Source: Mariannaea sp. PMI_226 (lineage: Eukaryota; Ascomycota; Sordariomycetes; Hypocreales; Nectriaceae). From it: a DNA stretch of 64,000 nt. The stretch is taken from NCBI GenBank assembly GCA_024336345.1, contig JANFOG010000009.1, forward strand, positions 1,975,784-2,039,783, read 5' to 3'. A model generated the notes under the pieces. It made no database searches. It had not been told where the DNA came from and was given only the letters and a program-made list of their open reading frames with translations. Positions 1-10,660 of the stretch are shown here, piece by piece (position 1 is the stretch's first letter; each line of letters starts with the position of its first letter). The translations under genes and the position numbers were made by a program.

Positions 1-480
1 AAAATAGCCTATTAATTATATTTAGATAAATATATTTAATTCTATAAACTAAGGCCATTGGAAGAATAAAGAAGCTAGAGGTATAATAATAATAATAAGA
101 TTAAATTAAGTATAAGGATATTAGATTGGGGTTTATTTAAGTTTTTATTAATAATCTTAAGTTAATGCTTAATTAATATTATTATAAGAAGGAAGAGTTT
201 ATCTTTATTGCTACTTATAAGTGCCTCTAGTGTGTATATTATATTATAAAGAAGGCATCTATAGCTTGTTGCTAAATTAATCTTCTGGGAAGCGTTTTTC
301 TAAATATTCTTCCATTTAGTATATTAAATTAATTTTATATATTATTATTAAATAACTCCTGCTTATAGTCTAAGCGCTAATTAGAGCTATTATAAGGCCT
401 AATTGGCCTGTGATGGTTATATGGCATATTTGCTTAAGAAAGCTATTAGCCGAGCTGGGGATGCTTTACGCATAATAGTC
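1..480. other. AT-rich, RIP-like tract without a gene
   Basis: The tract is strongly TA-biased, full of stops in every frame and carries no reading frame that resembles a protein. The bias matches the RIP-altered tracts further right. It is probably a decayed transposon edge, but no family is recognisable. Confidence 0.6.
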
Positions 481-768
481 ATATTGCGTTATGTCACGCT
501 ATATTGCGTTTAGGCTTTCAATTATGCGCCCCTATAATGTGGAAGAGCTAGCCAATATGAAGCCTAGATGGACTGCACCTGCATCAGAGCTGTCCACCAT
601 GAAATGCAAAGATGCCTGGCTCACCCACCGGGAGAGCCAAGGCCGGCGGAGCTCACCCGGCTCACCCGGATCGCGCGATTGGCCGGAGCTGTGGAGCCAA
701 ATGCGGATTTTCCATTGAGTCCCAGATGGCAGGAGAGAGAGTCGACCCACTGAAGCCTGACACCACAG

Positions 769-1640
769 ATCTCTGGTAGACTTAGCCCTCCACAACTGGA
801 GTGTGTGGTATCCCGACGTATTGAAGAAGGGTTGATTGATTTATTGATTTATTCCTACGGTAGACAAGGCCCTGCGACCAGCTGGGGCGGTCTCGGCAAA
901 TGCCCGGCCTGCCCCTCTTCACTTGTTGAAAAAAACAGCGGCCATCTGTCCCCAGAAAATCTCTCCCTTAGCACTATAACCTCTACATTAACTTTGGCTG
1001 GTTGAAGAGGGGACGCCATCTTATGTCGCTTCCGGGATACCCGACTGGCAAATCAGGAAGGAGATCCTTAACTCTGCATGCACGGCCTACCTACATTTAC
1101 TCCGAATCCATGATCGAAGAAGACCTTAACAAGGTTGGCGTGTGTTCGCCCTGACACGACCTAACGGTGCCAGTGCCTCCGGCCAGCTAGTCCAGGTGAG
1201 GAGAAAGGGTAGTATTTGCTTGGACCTCTTCTCATGTAAGAGAGCAATTCTTAAGTCTCAGGGTTCCCCGACTGTTTCGCTGATCAACGCATCTCCGAAC
1301 ACTTAGTTTGTGGGGGAAAAAAAAAGGTCTTGTAGGAGTCAGGGACCAGATCGCTCCACCCTTCTTTTATCCGTGCCTATTTGCAGTCTCTCGAACTCTT
1401 ACTTGAGCAATCTCATGTTTGGTATGCTGAGGCAATATCAAGGTTCCGCCACCTTAGGACAGAGGCTAATCGTAAAACAACTTCCAGAACAGATCCAGTA
1501 GGATTCCCAGCTCAACCTCGAAACACAAACGCGAGAGGCTGTCAGAACTTGTAAATCTTCATTATCGCCCGCATTACAAGGCCAGCTCTCTTATTGCTGT
1601 GTCAGCATGCACGGCTCAGTCGATAGCTATGTGAACAGGA
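769..1640 (+). repeat. Dispersed repeat, copy 1 (direct orientation with copy 2)
   Basis: This stretch is collinear with 19436-20058 in the same orientation. Shared landmarks are CTTAGCCCTCC near the left edge, CAAATCAGGA, GATCGAAGAAGACCTTAA, GGACCAGATCGCTCCACCC (GGACCGGGTCGCTCCACCC in copy 2) and, at the right edge, CAGCATGCACGGCTCAGTCG followed by a short match. Copy 1 is about 250 bp longer because of several indels. No intact protein spans either copy, so this is a non-autonomous or decayed element; terminal repeats were not found. The single-frame ORFs inside it are not conserved between copies, which argues against coding. Confidence 0.75.
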
Positions 1641-1879
1641 GCACTTAGAAAGTACTGAATTTTCTTCTTACAATCAACTACATAGACAAGAAAGACAATC
1701 CCAACATCCCTCCCACCATCATTAGGAAAACTTTCTCCACTAAGGCTGAAATAGCCCGAGGTCCCAAGCCACCCGAGCGATATTATATCGCATAAGTATT
1801 TGAGAACTGCTCCATTGTTCAGCTTCTGAGCGATCGCGATCATGCAGGAATTAGCTAGCTATGTCAGAGAGGCTAGCAT

Positions 1880-2328
1880 CTACAAGTTTTCTTGCTTCGC
1901 ATCTCCAGGTTGATCCCGAACCTGAGTGGTCATCTGCTCATGAAGGTGGCTAGCTGACCTCAAATCACCAGTCTTCTTCTCACCTCGCAAGGGTTGGCTA
2001 GCGTCGTTATCAACGTTACTAGCGCTGGGTACTGGAGCTGAGGGATATGATATGTTTTCCCGCAGGGGGTGTTCGCTGCCAGTATCCACGCCGCCGATGT
2101 TAGAGGGCTGATGAGCCTGTGAGAGGGCAAAGTCACCCGAATCAAAAAACTTTCTTCCCTGGTATCGATGGCTGAATTAGCCTGGTTCTAAGCAGCTAGT
2201 ATGCTAGAGTGTTTCTCTACCTCTAACTGGCCGTGGAGAAGTTTTCCTCTGGTTGGCATTCTTCCGTACATATGCAAGATGTGTTTATCTTTCTCGGTAG
2301 GAGCCGGAGCCGTCTTGGGAGGATCCAT
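1880..2328 (-). CDS. Endosulfine family protein (Igo1/ENSA/ARPP19 type)
   Basis: The gene has two exons: 2221-2328 (ATG at 2328, 36 codons) and 1880-2158, separated by a 62-bp intron (2159-2220; donor GTAGAG, acceptor ATACCAG, phase 0). The product is 128 aa. Residues 16-36 hold the family's leading segment (HILHMYGRMPTRGKLLHGQL), and the exon junction rebuilds RKFFDSGDFALSQA at residues 38-51, matching the endosulfine core FDSGDYALSKA. Ser43 corresponds to the serine phosphorylated by Greatwall/Rim15-type kinases in this family, which turns endosulfines into inhibitors of PP2A-B55. The C-terminal half is low-complexity and hydrophilic, as is usual in fungal members. Neither exon alone looks like a gene, so it is easily missed. 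It lies 240 bp from dispersed repeat copy 1. A decayed tail copy lies at 6918-7045. Family assignment is strong; expression is untested. Confidence 0.85.
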
Positions 2329-2980
2329 ATCCGCAGGGTCGTGTATAAGTTAGAAATAGAAATACGAAAGAGATGGTGAGGAAGGCCCATCAAAAGCGAA
2401 CTAAGTTAATGTCGTCATCTTATGCCACAATAAGCTGAACACGTGATGGAAAAGAGGGAAGGCAACCGCAGCAAATTGGGCATTGCAAGCCACCGGCGTG
2501 GCATTACGGGATATTTCGACAGTAGTTTATCTACGCCGAGCTGTGAACTCAAATGGAAGAGCTCTGAGTCTGGTTTCTCCCACTACTGACGGTCTTTCAA
2601 GTATCACTTTCTATGCAGCATGTTTCTACTATCACCATCCGCTAGTAATGACGAGTACTGCATGAGATTTGTCATCGAGCCCGAGCTTTACACTTAAATA
2701 GCCGGTTTGCCCAAAGGTCATGCTCTATTCGAGGGGATATCCTAATGATAATATGGTCGAAGAGCCTGTACGGCCCCCAACACATTCAAAGGATCAGGGG
2801 TACAAAGTGCTGACAAAGAACGCGAGATTATGTGGTTGAAATGGATCATGTGGTTAAAATGAAATCGAGATTATCTAGATCCAAGTCTATTATACAGTAC
2901 GATACCAAGTTAGTATTTCTCCCTTGTGGCCCACGACTTAGTAAATGCACATGATTAGCTTCTATACAAGCTAATATTTC
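2329..2980. other. Intergenic region between endosulfine gene and 176-aa ORF
   Basis: This region contains the upstream side of the endosulfine gene and the downstream side of the 2981-3511 gene. Only short, unconvincing ORFs occur; I see no RNA gene or repeat in it. Confidence 0.5.
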
Positions 2981-3511
2981 TCAAAGACGTTTTCGTTTGG
3001 TTCCCGCCCGAGCCCCGTAAGATGACCGAATCGAACTAGTTGGAGTGATTATTGGTCGCTCACACTCCTTGTCTGGTAAATGTGGCATAATCCCAGTGCT
3101 ACTGATAACAGAAGTAGAAGCATGATACGATGGATGCCAAAGATGATGGGTAGGGAGATAAGAGGCGAAGTAGGCAACAAGCGAATCTAAGGAATTTGTA
3201 CGGAAGAGTTGGATAGCATGCTGCCATTGAGGCGTACCGACAAGACGTGGGTTCGCGATGATCTCGAAACTGGCAGATTCAAGAGTGTCGTTCAATTCGC
3301 GGAGGCGTTGTTGCCTGCGATTATTGGCCAATTGATGAAATTCAGCGGGGGAGTTTGCCTTCTGTGAGATCTCGAAGATATCGTGATAAAATGCATTAGG
3401 GTCTTGAATGGGGGATTGATAGGTGTTGTACTGGTCGTGAAGTTTGGTGAATAAATCTTCTCTCTTCATTTTGAACTTCCATGCTGGCCATTCCCAGTGT
3501 GAATCATCCAT
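2981..3511 (-). CDS. Hypothetical protein, 176 aa, basic C-terminal tail
   Basis: This is a single uninterrupted frame from ATG (3511) to stop (2981). I do not recognise the family. The N-terminal half is rich in charged and aromatic residues, with a predicted helical stretch at residues 45-85 (runs such as LANNRRQQRLRELNDTLE). The middle contains a WQHAIQLF/LVAYFASYL amphipathic segment, and the last residues GTKRKRL form a likely nuclear localisation signal. Amino-acid composition is normal and the frame is free of RIP-type stops, unlike the decayed ORFs around it, which supports a real gene. The start at 3511 is the only ATG near the 5' end of the frame. Function unknown; a nuclear location is an inference from the tail only. 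Confidence 0.6.
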   Translation of the reverse strand: MDDSHWEWPAWKFKMKREDLFTKLHDQYNTYQSPIQDPNAFYHDIFEISQKANSPAEFHQLANNRRQQRLRELNDTLESASFEIIANPRLVGTPQWQHAIQLFRTNSLDSLVAYFASYLPTHHLWHPSYHASTSVISSTGIMPHLPDKECERPIITPTSSIRSSYGARAGTKRKRL

Positions 3512-3814
3512 GTCGTAAGGAAGTGTGTTCGTACCATGGGGCGAGGTTAAAACAGTGAGTGTAGATGGCGGGGTAATTTAAAATAAACTATAACCGGAAA
3601 GGATGAGGGGAGGGAAATCTTTCGTGAGAGAAAGTGGGCATGCCTTTTGGCTGTGGAATTGGAGGAGCGGCTTTTGTCGCCCTAACGGAAAAGGAAATAA
3701 TAAATTTCTCGTATCCCCGGGTTTAAATCAAGTTTTCTCAACCACCCATTACTGCATCTAACCAACGGGAGGACAGTAAACCGCCACTAGCGGGGTCAGA
3801 GTGAACGCAAACCC

Positions 3815-3847
3815 GTGCCCTTCCGTCAATTTCTTTAAGTTTCAGCC
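3815..3847 (-). rRNA. 33-nt fragment of fungal 18S rRNA (isolated scrap)
   Basis: On the minus strand this stretch reads as the universally conserved 18S segment around CTGAAACTTAAAGAAATTGA, extended on both sides to GGCTGAAAC at one end and GACGGAAGGGCAC at the other. The match to filamentous-ascomycete 18S appears complete over 33 nt and then stops abruptly on both sides. It is a fragment only, not a functional rRNA, followed by a poly-T run and AT-rich filler. Confidence 0.7.
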
Positions 3848-5254
3848 GTCTTCTTTTTTTTTTTTTCATATAAAATTTTAAACTAAAAAATAATAATATT
3901 TATATCCAACTGGCTTCACGAACTTATCCGATTGTTATATTGTAATCTTCTGCCGCTGGATGGAGCAATTTCGTCCCGATTCTTGTTTGTGTCTTGCTCA
4001 AAGCAACAAAAAAAAAAAAAAAAAAAAGGAAAAAGAAGATGTTTAATTTTGAATTAAAAATTTTTAAAAAATATATTTAGTAAGTAACGCTGAAAATGCA
4101 GATGTATCTGTCTCTTCTGGGTGATGTAGCGAGATAAAAGGGACTATCTCTACAAACGTGCGCCACGCGATCCCGTCTGTTGGCAACTCATGGTGGAAAA
4201 GGCCGAACAATCTTGACGCTTACACTATTTGTAGGATATTGTACCATCAGGCATGCAAGTCTAATCTCCGCGTTCTTACGCACCATAAGGCAACAACAAG
4301 AGTACACAGCGACTACTATGTCAAGTCAATAGGCTGACGGGATGAAACCACCTGAGACTGCTTCCAATGAAATGCTGACTCACTGTAATATACAGACAAG
4401 ATCGGATAATTTGAGTTTAATCCCCGATCTGGCCATGTTGACATATTCTGTTCGGCGAGCTCCGGGTTCAACTCGCTCTTTGCAGTCTTATGCTACATCT
4501 TCTTGCCCGGAGGATGGCTCCTCTCTTTTGTCTTCCTTGCCGACAGTTCAGCTTCCTCCCGCGCAATGCTTGCATCAAACCGAGCGCCTTTGGAGGGCTC
4601 GTGACTGTGCATCATGGCCTATTTAGGTACTTGTTAGTCGGAAGGTCCAGAAGATCAACGCTATTTGAGGCGACGGACAGCGCAGCCAGGTTCAGGCTTG
4701 AATCTGTCTTTGATTTTCTCTGGATCTGGAAAATAAAGGTGTGTGAGCTACATAACTACCGGAAGCATGATAGATGACGAACATGTTCCTCATGCAACTC
4801 ATTCATGATTTTATCCCGATCCACTGGTCACTTGTCAGTGTGCAAAAAGCTGGAAAAGGATGGTCTTTATGCGGACACACTATATCCTGCAGCGTTGAAG
4901 CCATCTTTTGCTACCGCATTCGCCACCTCCGAAGAGTAGTATCTTTTCTGATAAGTGGAGTCAAGTTCATTTGACTTGGGGAACCCAACGCTCGATTGAT
5001 TGCCTCTGTTAGCAAGCCCATATATCGATTCCACAACAACTTTGAGCTCACAAGCGGAACACAATTGCGCTATATTAGTATTCCATTAGCATAGTACAGT
5101 ATACTCAAAAAAAAATCTTGGCAACATACGAATGTAATGGTGCATTCAGGACCCTTATAATTTTGAACACTTTATACCGTATAGCGCTCTTGCTGTTGAT
5201 TTGGTAACACCATATTGCTTTAGGAAATAGAGTAGACCATTCTATTAACGCCCA
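3848..5254. other. Gene-poor region
   Basis: The region contains poly-T (about 3851-3866) and poly-A (about 4010-4027) runs and a few short ORFs up to 95 aa (4342-4777 +) that overlap one another and resemble no protein I know. A 65-aa minus-strand ORF at 4867-5064 has protein-like composition but no recognisable motif. No gene can be supported. Confidence 0.5.
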
Positions 5255-6066
5255 GATTGCCGCAGGCGATTGGATGGAAAGGCTTGGACAGCTAAGCTGG
5301 CTCTACCTGAATTGATGCCGATACATACCTTTGGCACTTGGTAAGAAATAAGTTGGGGTTGGGGAGTAGGTTGTTGAGAAGTGGGAAATCATTGGGTAGA
5401 GGGGGAGAGGTTCTAATAAGCGCATAGAGTGACGTCTAGGAACACCTAGCCAAGCTGTATAATAATATATATACTATAGACCTAACCACAGAACATCTAT
5501 AATATAACTCCCTTATAATACTCATTTATCTTATTTTTATAATTATTATTTTATTATTATAAATTTCCAATTATTATCCTATATATATTATTATATTTAC
5601 TCCCTAATTAAGATTAAATTATATATCTACTTTTGCTAATACCTTGGAAAAATAAAGATAACCTCAGGATAGTACTGGTAGGTTCTCTAGTACGTATTAG
5701 ACCAGATCTCGTTTACTTTTGGTAGGTTGTGCCTATCAGTAACTATGACAGCTTTACTAATATCTTATCAGGATGCTGGAGGCACAAGATCAAAGTTCGT
5801 CGGAGACATCCTTGGTCCGGTACGGGAACCATCCCAACAGCGGCAATATGACGACCAATATCTGGCCTGTGCGCAATGCGCCAGTTCCAACCGGGAGTGC
5901 CGCTTCGGTAGCATAATATCCCGGCGTTGTCGTTGCGGGCTGGGCAAAAATTGACTACCGATTTATACACTACCATTGAGACGACCATTGAGATTACCAT
6001 TGAGACTTTCCCATTTTTAGGCAAGGGCGCTAAGGAAGCCGATCCGGGAACTCGAGGTTACGGCAA
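5255..6066 (+). repeat. Inverted repeat arm A (pairs with 13993-14745)
   Basis: Read in reverse complement, this stretch matches 13993-14745. Matching landmarks include TAAGAAATAAGTTGGGGTTG (5342 on) against its complement near 14655-14680, the GACGTC block near 5431 against 14574, and the segment encoding CAQC...CRF near 5860-5920 against 14090-14160. Arm A also has a 12-bp word (ACCATTGAGAxx) present three times at about 5970-6005, where arm B has it once. The reading frame inside is broken, with only a CxxC-x6-C remnant visible. The arms lie about 7.9 kb apart in opposite orientation and bracket the bZIP-amidohydrolase block. Confidence 0.8.
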
Positions 6067-6917
6067 GCTGAGACTCATAGCAGAATGCACCTTATAAATC
6101 ACATTATAAATTATTTCAATATTCTAATTTATAATTTATAAAACTTTTCTTTCTTATAATATCATTTATAAAGACGAGGTTGCTGTTTCAGTTTACTAGG
6201 TGTAATGTGAATGCTGCGGAGGCTCATCGCGGTTGCCGTCCAAGTTGTATGCTCGCACGTCCGAAGTCATAGCAAGAATATGGTTAGGACGCAGATTGGG
6301 ACAATAAGTGACCCAGACCCATCTGGTGGTTTGAAGGCGCTATAATTAATCCCTGTGGACCGTCTCTCGCAACCTCCAATTAGCCCTGAAGATATGCGGT
6401 GCAGTCCATTGCGACGGCTTGCTGAGCTTAGCGGTAGTGAATCAAGCTCATCCTAGCGTTAACGCGTAGGCTGATAAATTGGGTTGATGCGGAAAATGAC
6501 GCAACTAGCACGTACCGACGCGCTTATGACCTAGGAAAGATGTCAGTATCACGCACGCCAGCAGGCGACATGCAAACCAGTTGACCCGCCTGTATCTCTA
6601 AGTCTTGTTTTCGTCAGCCATCAATGCTCTAACCTGTCGCATCTACCGACCTTTCACAAGCGAATACAACCAGCTAGCTGAGGCCCCTTGTATACAAAAT
6701 AACATCTCAAAGACTATCTCACCCTCCGAGTTCGCCCACAACCGCGTCTATCGCTTCTGAAAAGCGGCTTAAAGACTCACCATAGACTACTTTATGGACT
6801 ATAGATAGCAGAATGAGGAATACCAACGAAACCAAGCCACAACATATCGTATTGGGTTCTGAGCATTACACTATTTTTGAAATTTCTATCGCTTGATGTT
6901 GATACAAGAATTATCTA
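6067..6917. other. No gene seen
   Basis: The stretch starts AT-rich next to repeat arm A and then has normal composition. Reading frames are short and interrupted on both strands. Nothing recognisable. Confidence 0.45.
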
Positions 6918-7045
6918 GTTACATCATAGATCCTAGCATCTATACGTCGCTTTCTTGCTTCGAGTCTCCAGGCCCACCCCGTATCCGAGTAGCCATCTCC
7001 TCTTAAGGTGGCTGACTGGAACTGGGTCTTCTCCTCATCTCGAAG
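6918..7045 (-). pseudogene. Decayed copy of the endosulfine gene tail
   Basis: About 125 bp are collinear with 1862-1990, the last part of the endosulfine gene: the same TCTTGCTTCG...TCTCCAGG...GGTGGCT...TCTTCTCCTCA(C)CTCG order is seen on the plus strand. Indels shift the frame, so the 99-aa ORF covering it (6911-7210) does not encode the endosulfine tail, and the FDSGD core is absent. It is a 5'-truncated fragment lying immediately downstream of the bZIP gene. Confidence 0.6.
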
Positions 7046-7314
7046 ATCAAAGCTGGCCATATATATTAGACAGTAGGACACACCATAGCCCGTCTTGGTT
7101 GCCGCCGTGCGAAACAGGTATTGTGTGACCCAACCCAACTTGGGATTAGGAATATACGTGCTAGAGTCTTTTGCACATTCCGTCAGTCTCTCGTCACCCC
7201 TTGGCACCATTTAACTGGGTTTTAGATACAAATTCTTCCGGTGCTAACTATAGAGATTACCTGATACAGACTGGAACGTCTCGAAAACGACCGTACATAC
7301 GTTATAAATGCGAC

Positions 7315-8205
7315 TTACTTTGCTGCCCACGAAATGTTGCGCTCGAATCCATTTGCCAAATAGCTTTGAATCAGGGTGCAGTTGCAGTCTGAGTGCAGCA
7401 AGATCTCACATTTGAGCCAGTAGATTTCTGTGGTGAGGGCCTCGACTTCGCTACTGAGTTTAATGTGCCGCTGTTCCATCTTCTTCTCCGCAGATTCGAG
7501 TTTCTCGTTACTCTCTCGCTTCCGGATGCGACATAGATTGGCAGCTTTGCGATTTCTCTCGAGTTTTGTATTCTTCCAAACTTTGCTCTTTGCGGAACCG
7601 CGGCCGGCCTCGTCGCGGGGGACACTGCTCATGCTAACTTGATTCTTCCGCAAAATGTTTGTATCTTTGTCGAGAGTAGACTTTCGCCTGGAACTCTTTG
7701 TAGCCGGAACTTCATCTGAAAGCGGTATTTTTCTTCGACGGGGCTGCTTCTTGGGGTTCTTCATCGTCGTTTCCTCGTGTTTTAGTTGGTTATATGAGCT
7801 CGACGGCGAGTTTGGGGGGACTAATGCTGCGAATTCTTGCACTGAGCTTTGGAGTTTGGCCGTAAAGCTCCGGTAATTCTGGTCAATCTGGGAGTATGTT
7901 TGGTCGCTGTAAGGGATGGAACCAGTCTTATCGGGAGTCAAGGCATGTTGTGACGGTGTTCCAGTGATGTCGTGCCACTGAGAGAATCCGTCTTGATGTT
8001 CTGAGGTGCTCGGGAGTAGAGCACAGTCGAAAGCCGTCCATTGATTGTTGAAGACATAGGGTACGTTTACCTCGTACGAGTTCCAGGTTAATCTGGCTCC
8101 TTCATCGGCGGCTGCATCCACGGCCGTACTGAATGGAAACTGAGCATTAAGCATCATTATGGAGTTTGTATAGCTTGAAGAACTTATTGACGTTGTGTTC
8201 TCCAA
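7315..8205 (-). CDS. bZIP transcription factor, ATF/CREB (AtfA-like) type
   Basis: This is a single-exon 296-aa frame. Residues 1-150 are Ser/Thr/Gln-rich and probably form an activation region. Residues 150-175 are strongly basic (KKQPRRRK). The bZIP lies at residues 214-270: a basic region with the diagnostic N-x7-R (Asn218, Arg226; NRKAANLCRIRKR) followed by a zipper with heptad positions Leu236, Met243, Leu250, Leu257 and Leu264. The segment HSDCNCTLIQSYL after the zipper is typical of fungal ATF/CREB regulators, which bind TGACGTCA sites in stress, spore and secondary-metabolite control. The start is the first ATG of the frame. The gene lies inside the large inverted-repeat block. It looks intact; which genes it controls cannot be read from the sequence. 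Confidence 0.85.
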   Translation of the reverse strand: MENTTSISSSSYTNSIMMLNAQFPFSTAVDAAADEGARLTWNSYEVNVPYVFNNQWTAFDCALLPSTSEHQDGFSQWHDITGTPSQHALTPDKTGSIPYSDQTYSQIDQNYRSFTAKLQSSVQEFAALVPPNSPSSSYNQLKHEETTMKNPKKQPRRRKIPLSDEVPATKSSRRKSTLDKDTNILRKNQVSMSSVPRDEAGRGSAKSKVWKNTKLERNRKAANLCRIRKRESNEKLESAEKKMEQRHIKLSSEVEALTTEIYWLKCEILLHSDCNCTLIQSYLANGFERNISWAAK

Positions 8206-10091
8206 TCAAGATGTAATAAATGCAATGTTAGATTGCTGAAGCAAGATTTCTGACTGCTGAATAGTCAAGATAAATTGTGTCGAACCAAATCTCAACTGAG
8301 ATGGCTGGGACTGGGACCGCTGGCGGTGGGCGGGCATGCGATGACTCCCATCGCCTATGGCCAAGGTTGTAGAGCTAAAATACCAATACCAAGCATATGC
8401 ACAACGTAGGGACAGCAGATCAGTCCAGAGCGTGGGACTCTCGCCTCCTCGAGGTGAATGGTTATGTTGTGGGTCGTGACGATATAGCCCGGAGACATCG
8501 CCGATTGGCTGTATTTACCGGAGCTGCACGCCCGTGTCCCTCGCTGGCTGTGATTGGCCAGACCTCAGGAGTGAATGGGCGAAACGGAAAATTAATGCGT
8601 CATGTTGACAAGTGGAATGAACAGTGGCGAGAGTGGGCCCCTGCAGGTGAGAACTGTTGGGCATCGAGGTCTATTGGCCTTGACTACGATAGGATTCTTA
8701 TCCGTGCTGCCTCAACGTTTTTGGCACTCATCGGGCTTCGGGTAGGTGAAAGGACTGGAATCTCGCCTAGACAGATTTTATCGATCGCAAGGTGGCACAA
8801 TTAAGGCGATCATTTCGTGGAGACAGCTGCAGCTTGAAAGATAGTGATTCAAATTAGGCAGGATCTACCGATAGATGGCCCCATGTAAAATACCTATCCT
8901 ATATAACAGCCATCGGTTACATACCGGCGACATGGCTCTGCGTAAGGCTCTCTCCAGAGTCAGTACAGAGCCTGGTGGCTTCTGGCTTCCGCGAACGAGC
9001 ATGTCTTGGGAACAGGTGGGTGGGTACTCCTAGAAGGTGAGCGAGGACCAATAAGCGTACTGCGTTAAGCGCAAATCCTCCCCCCCCCGATCGGAACGGC
9101 GCGTAGTCGACGGATCTAATAGCAGAGATTCATGCTTTCACTAACGCCCACAAAGCAGCCGCAACGTAGAATCAATAGCCAGGTTGAGATTCCCGTAGCA
9201 CCCACATAGCCCGCACATACAGTAGCCCGCACAGTATCAAGACCGGGGTCGCTTGTTTTGTCAGCTGTTAAGTGAAGTAATCTAAAAAATACTCCCGACT
9301 TCATGTTACTGTACGTTCGTGGTTCAAAACGCGCGTGTCAAGTGTCCCATTTACGCCAGCGTGAATCGTTTCACGGTGTACTAGGTCGGGCTAATTATTA
9401 TGGTCACTCGGTTGCTCGTGCGGGTCACCATCTCGCTTGCTCTTGAAGCAATGCGTGTAAACCGTCGGCAATATGACGCTAAGCTTCCAGAAACGATTGG
9501 CCCACGGCTTATCCAACCAGTGGCAAGCTACTCAAGCTGGATTGCTGTTGTACCCATATCTGGAAGCTAAGAGGTACAACGCCGTACGACCATAGTTGTC
9601 TCCAGATCCTCACGAGTGGTCATTGCACGCCGCCTCTCCAATGCTCGAATTCGAAAGCACAATACCAACAGATCATCCCATTTTCTCGCATGCCGTTTTC
9701 CCGTGCCAGGGCTCATGGAGGTGCCGCTGGTCGCCCACTGCCCGCCAACCGTGGTGACCTCGACAACCAGATCGTCACTTACCTCAACATCAAACCCGAC
9801 TCGGGCTACGCGCCTCTGGCGTGGCAGTTATAAGGCAGCCCCACCATCGGACGTCACGGTTTGAAACCGAATCCATACTTTATTCCAAGCTTAGAGACGA
9901 CGTCGGCCAGTCGAGTCTCGATCCTGAAGACGAAAAAAACATAAGACGCCCAGATTGAACGCCCAATGTGAATCCTGCTAACGCCGTTGGTCATTCTCAG
10001 CAATACATCGAATGGATAATCATATCTAGTAATTCTCGATTTGAGCTTGGCTTTGCTGGGGTCAAATGTAGTCTCTGCGCTGAATCTATTC
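8206..10091. other. Long intergenic region upstream of the bZIP gene
   Basis: This is the bZIP promoter side plus about 1.5 kb of moderately GC-rich sequence. A 135-aa ORF at 8397-8804 (+) is open but has no recognisable motif and a composition close to random translation, so I do not call it. Other ORFs (9616-9864, 9854-10150) overlap on opposite strands and look spurious. Confidence 0.45.
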
Positions 10092-10574
10092 TCAATCAAA
10101 CAAGAGCTCGGAAAACAGCTCTCTCGCTTCGGTTGGATCCCAGTCGACAATGTGCCCTTCCCTCGAGTCGGTCATCTTTCTCTCTACAAAGGGCTCCATG
10201 GCCGCTCTCTCTATTTCACTCAACAGGTGCACTCTCGTCTTCCACAAATCATTCTTGAGAACACCATTTTCTCGATCGCCAAAGAATCTCTCATCCAAAA
10301 ACTTCCAGTACATTGCGTCGAACGCCCCACTTTTCCTAGCTCCATAGTTAAGGTAAAATCGCCCCGTTTCCCAGCTCTCTCGCATATACGTAGATAACGG
10401 TGCTGGTAGTGTACTGGGTTCTGTCATACCTGCTTCTGCTTTTTTCATAGCTGAGAGCCAAGTCTTCAAGCGCATGTCGTATGTTTCTCTCCATTCGTCG
10501 ATGCCGGCGGACCACATCTCAGCAGTCTCAAGGAGGAGCCACTAGGGTGGGTCGAGGATAAACTGCGTAGGTCC
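10092..10574 (-). pseudogene. C-terminal fragment of an APH-family phosphotransferase
   Basis: The frame reads QFILDPP, a TAG stop where the family has Trp, then WLLLETAEMW and a 141-aa open tail. This matches the end of fungal APH (phosphotransferase enzyme) proteins, in which a DPPWWLLL motif follows the kinase DFE motif; the same motif occurs in the relic at 59530-60879. The kinase core (ATP-binding loop, HxDxxxxN) is absent. The TGG-to-TAG change is typical of RIP. Upstream, at about 10575, it is joined directly to a fragment of a different gene (Myb/SANT). Clearly a non-functional remnant. Confidence 0.75.
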
Positions 10575-10660
10575 AACGTACTTGTAGACTCTCCTTAGGC
10601 CTATCTCGCTCTGGAAAGGCCGCGTTGAACCGCTGGTGAATCTCAGGCCGCAATAAAGGC
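10575..10660 (-). pseudogene. Fragment of a Myb/SANT-type gene fused to the APH remnant
   Basis: About 70 bp match the C-terminal coding end of the Myb/SANT gene at 22856-24288 almost base for base (CTGGTGAATCTCAGGCC, TGTAGACTCTCCTTAG). In the correct frame it reads PEIHQRFNAAF...SLQVRW. Similarity ends abruptly at both sides and the APH fragment begins at once. Confidence 0.7.

Noticed and set aside
8397..8804. 135-aa plus-strand ORF upstream of the bZIP gene
   Set aside because: Open but without motifs, and in the wrong place for a conserved upstream ORF of the minus-strand gene.
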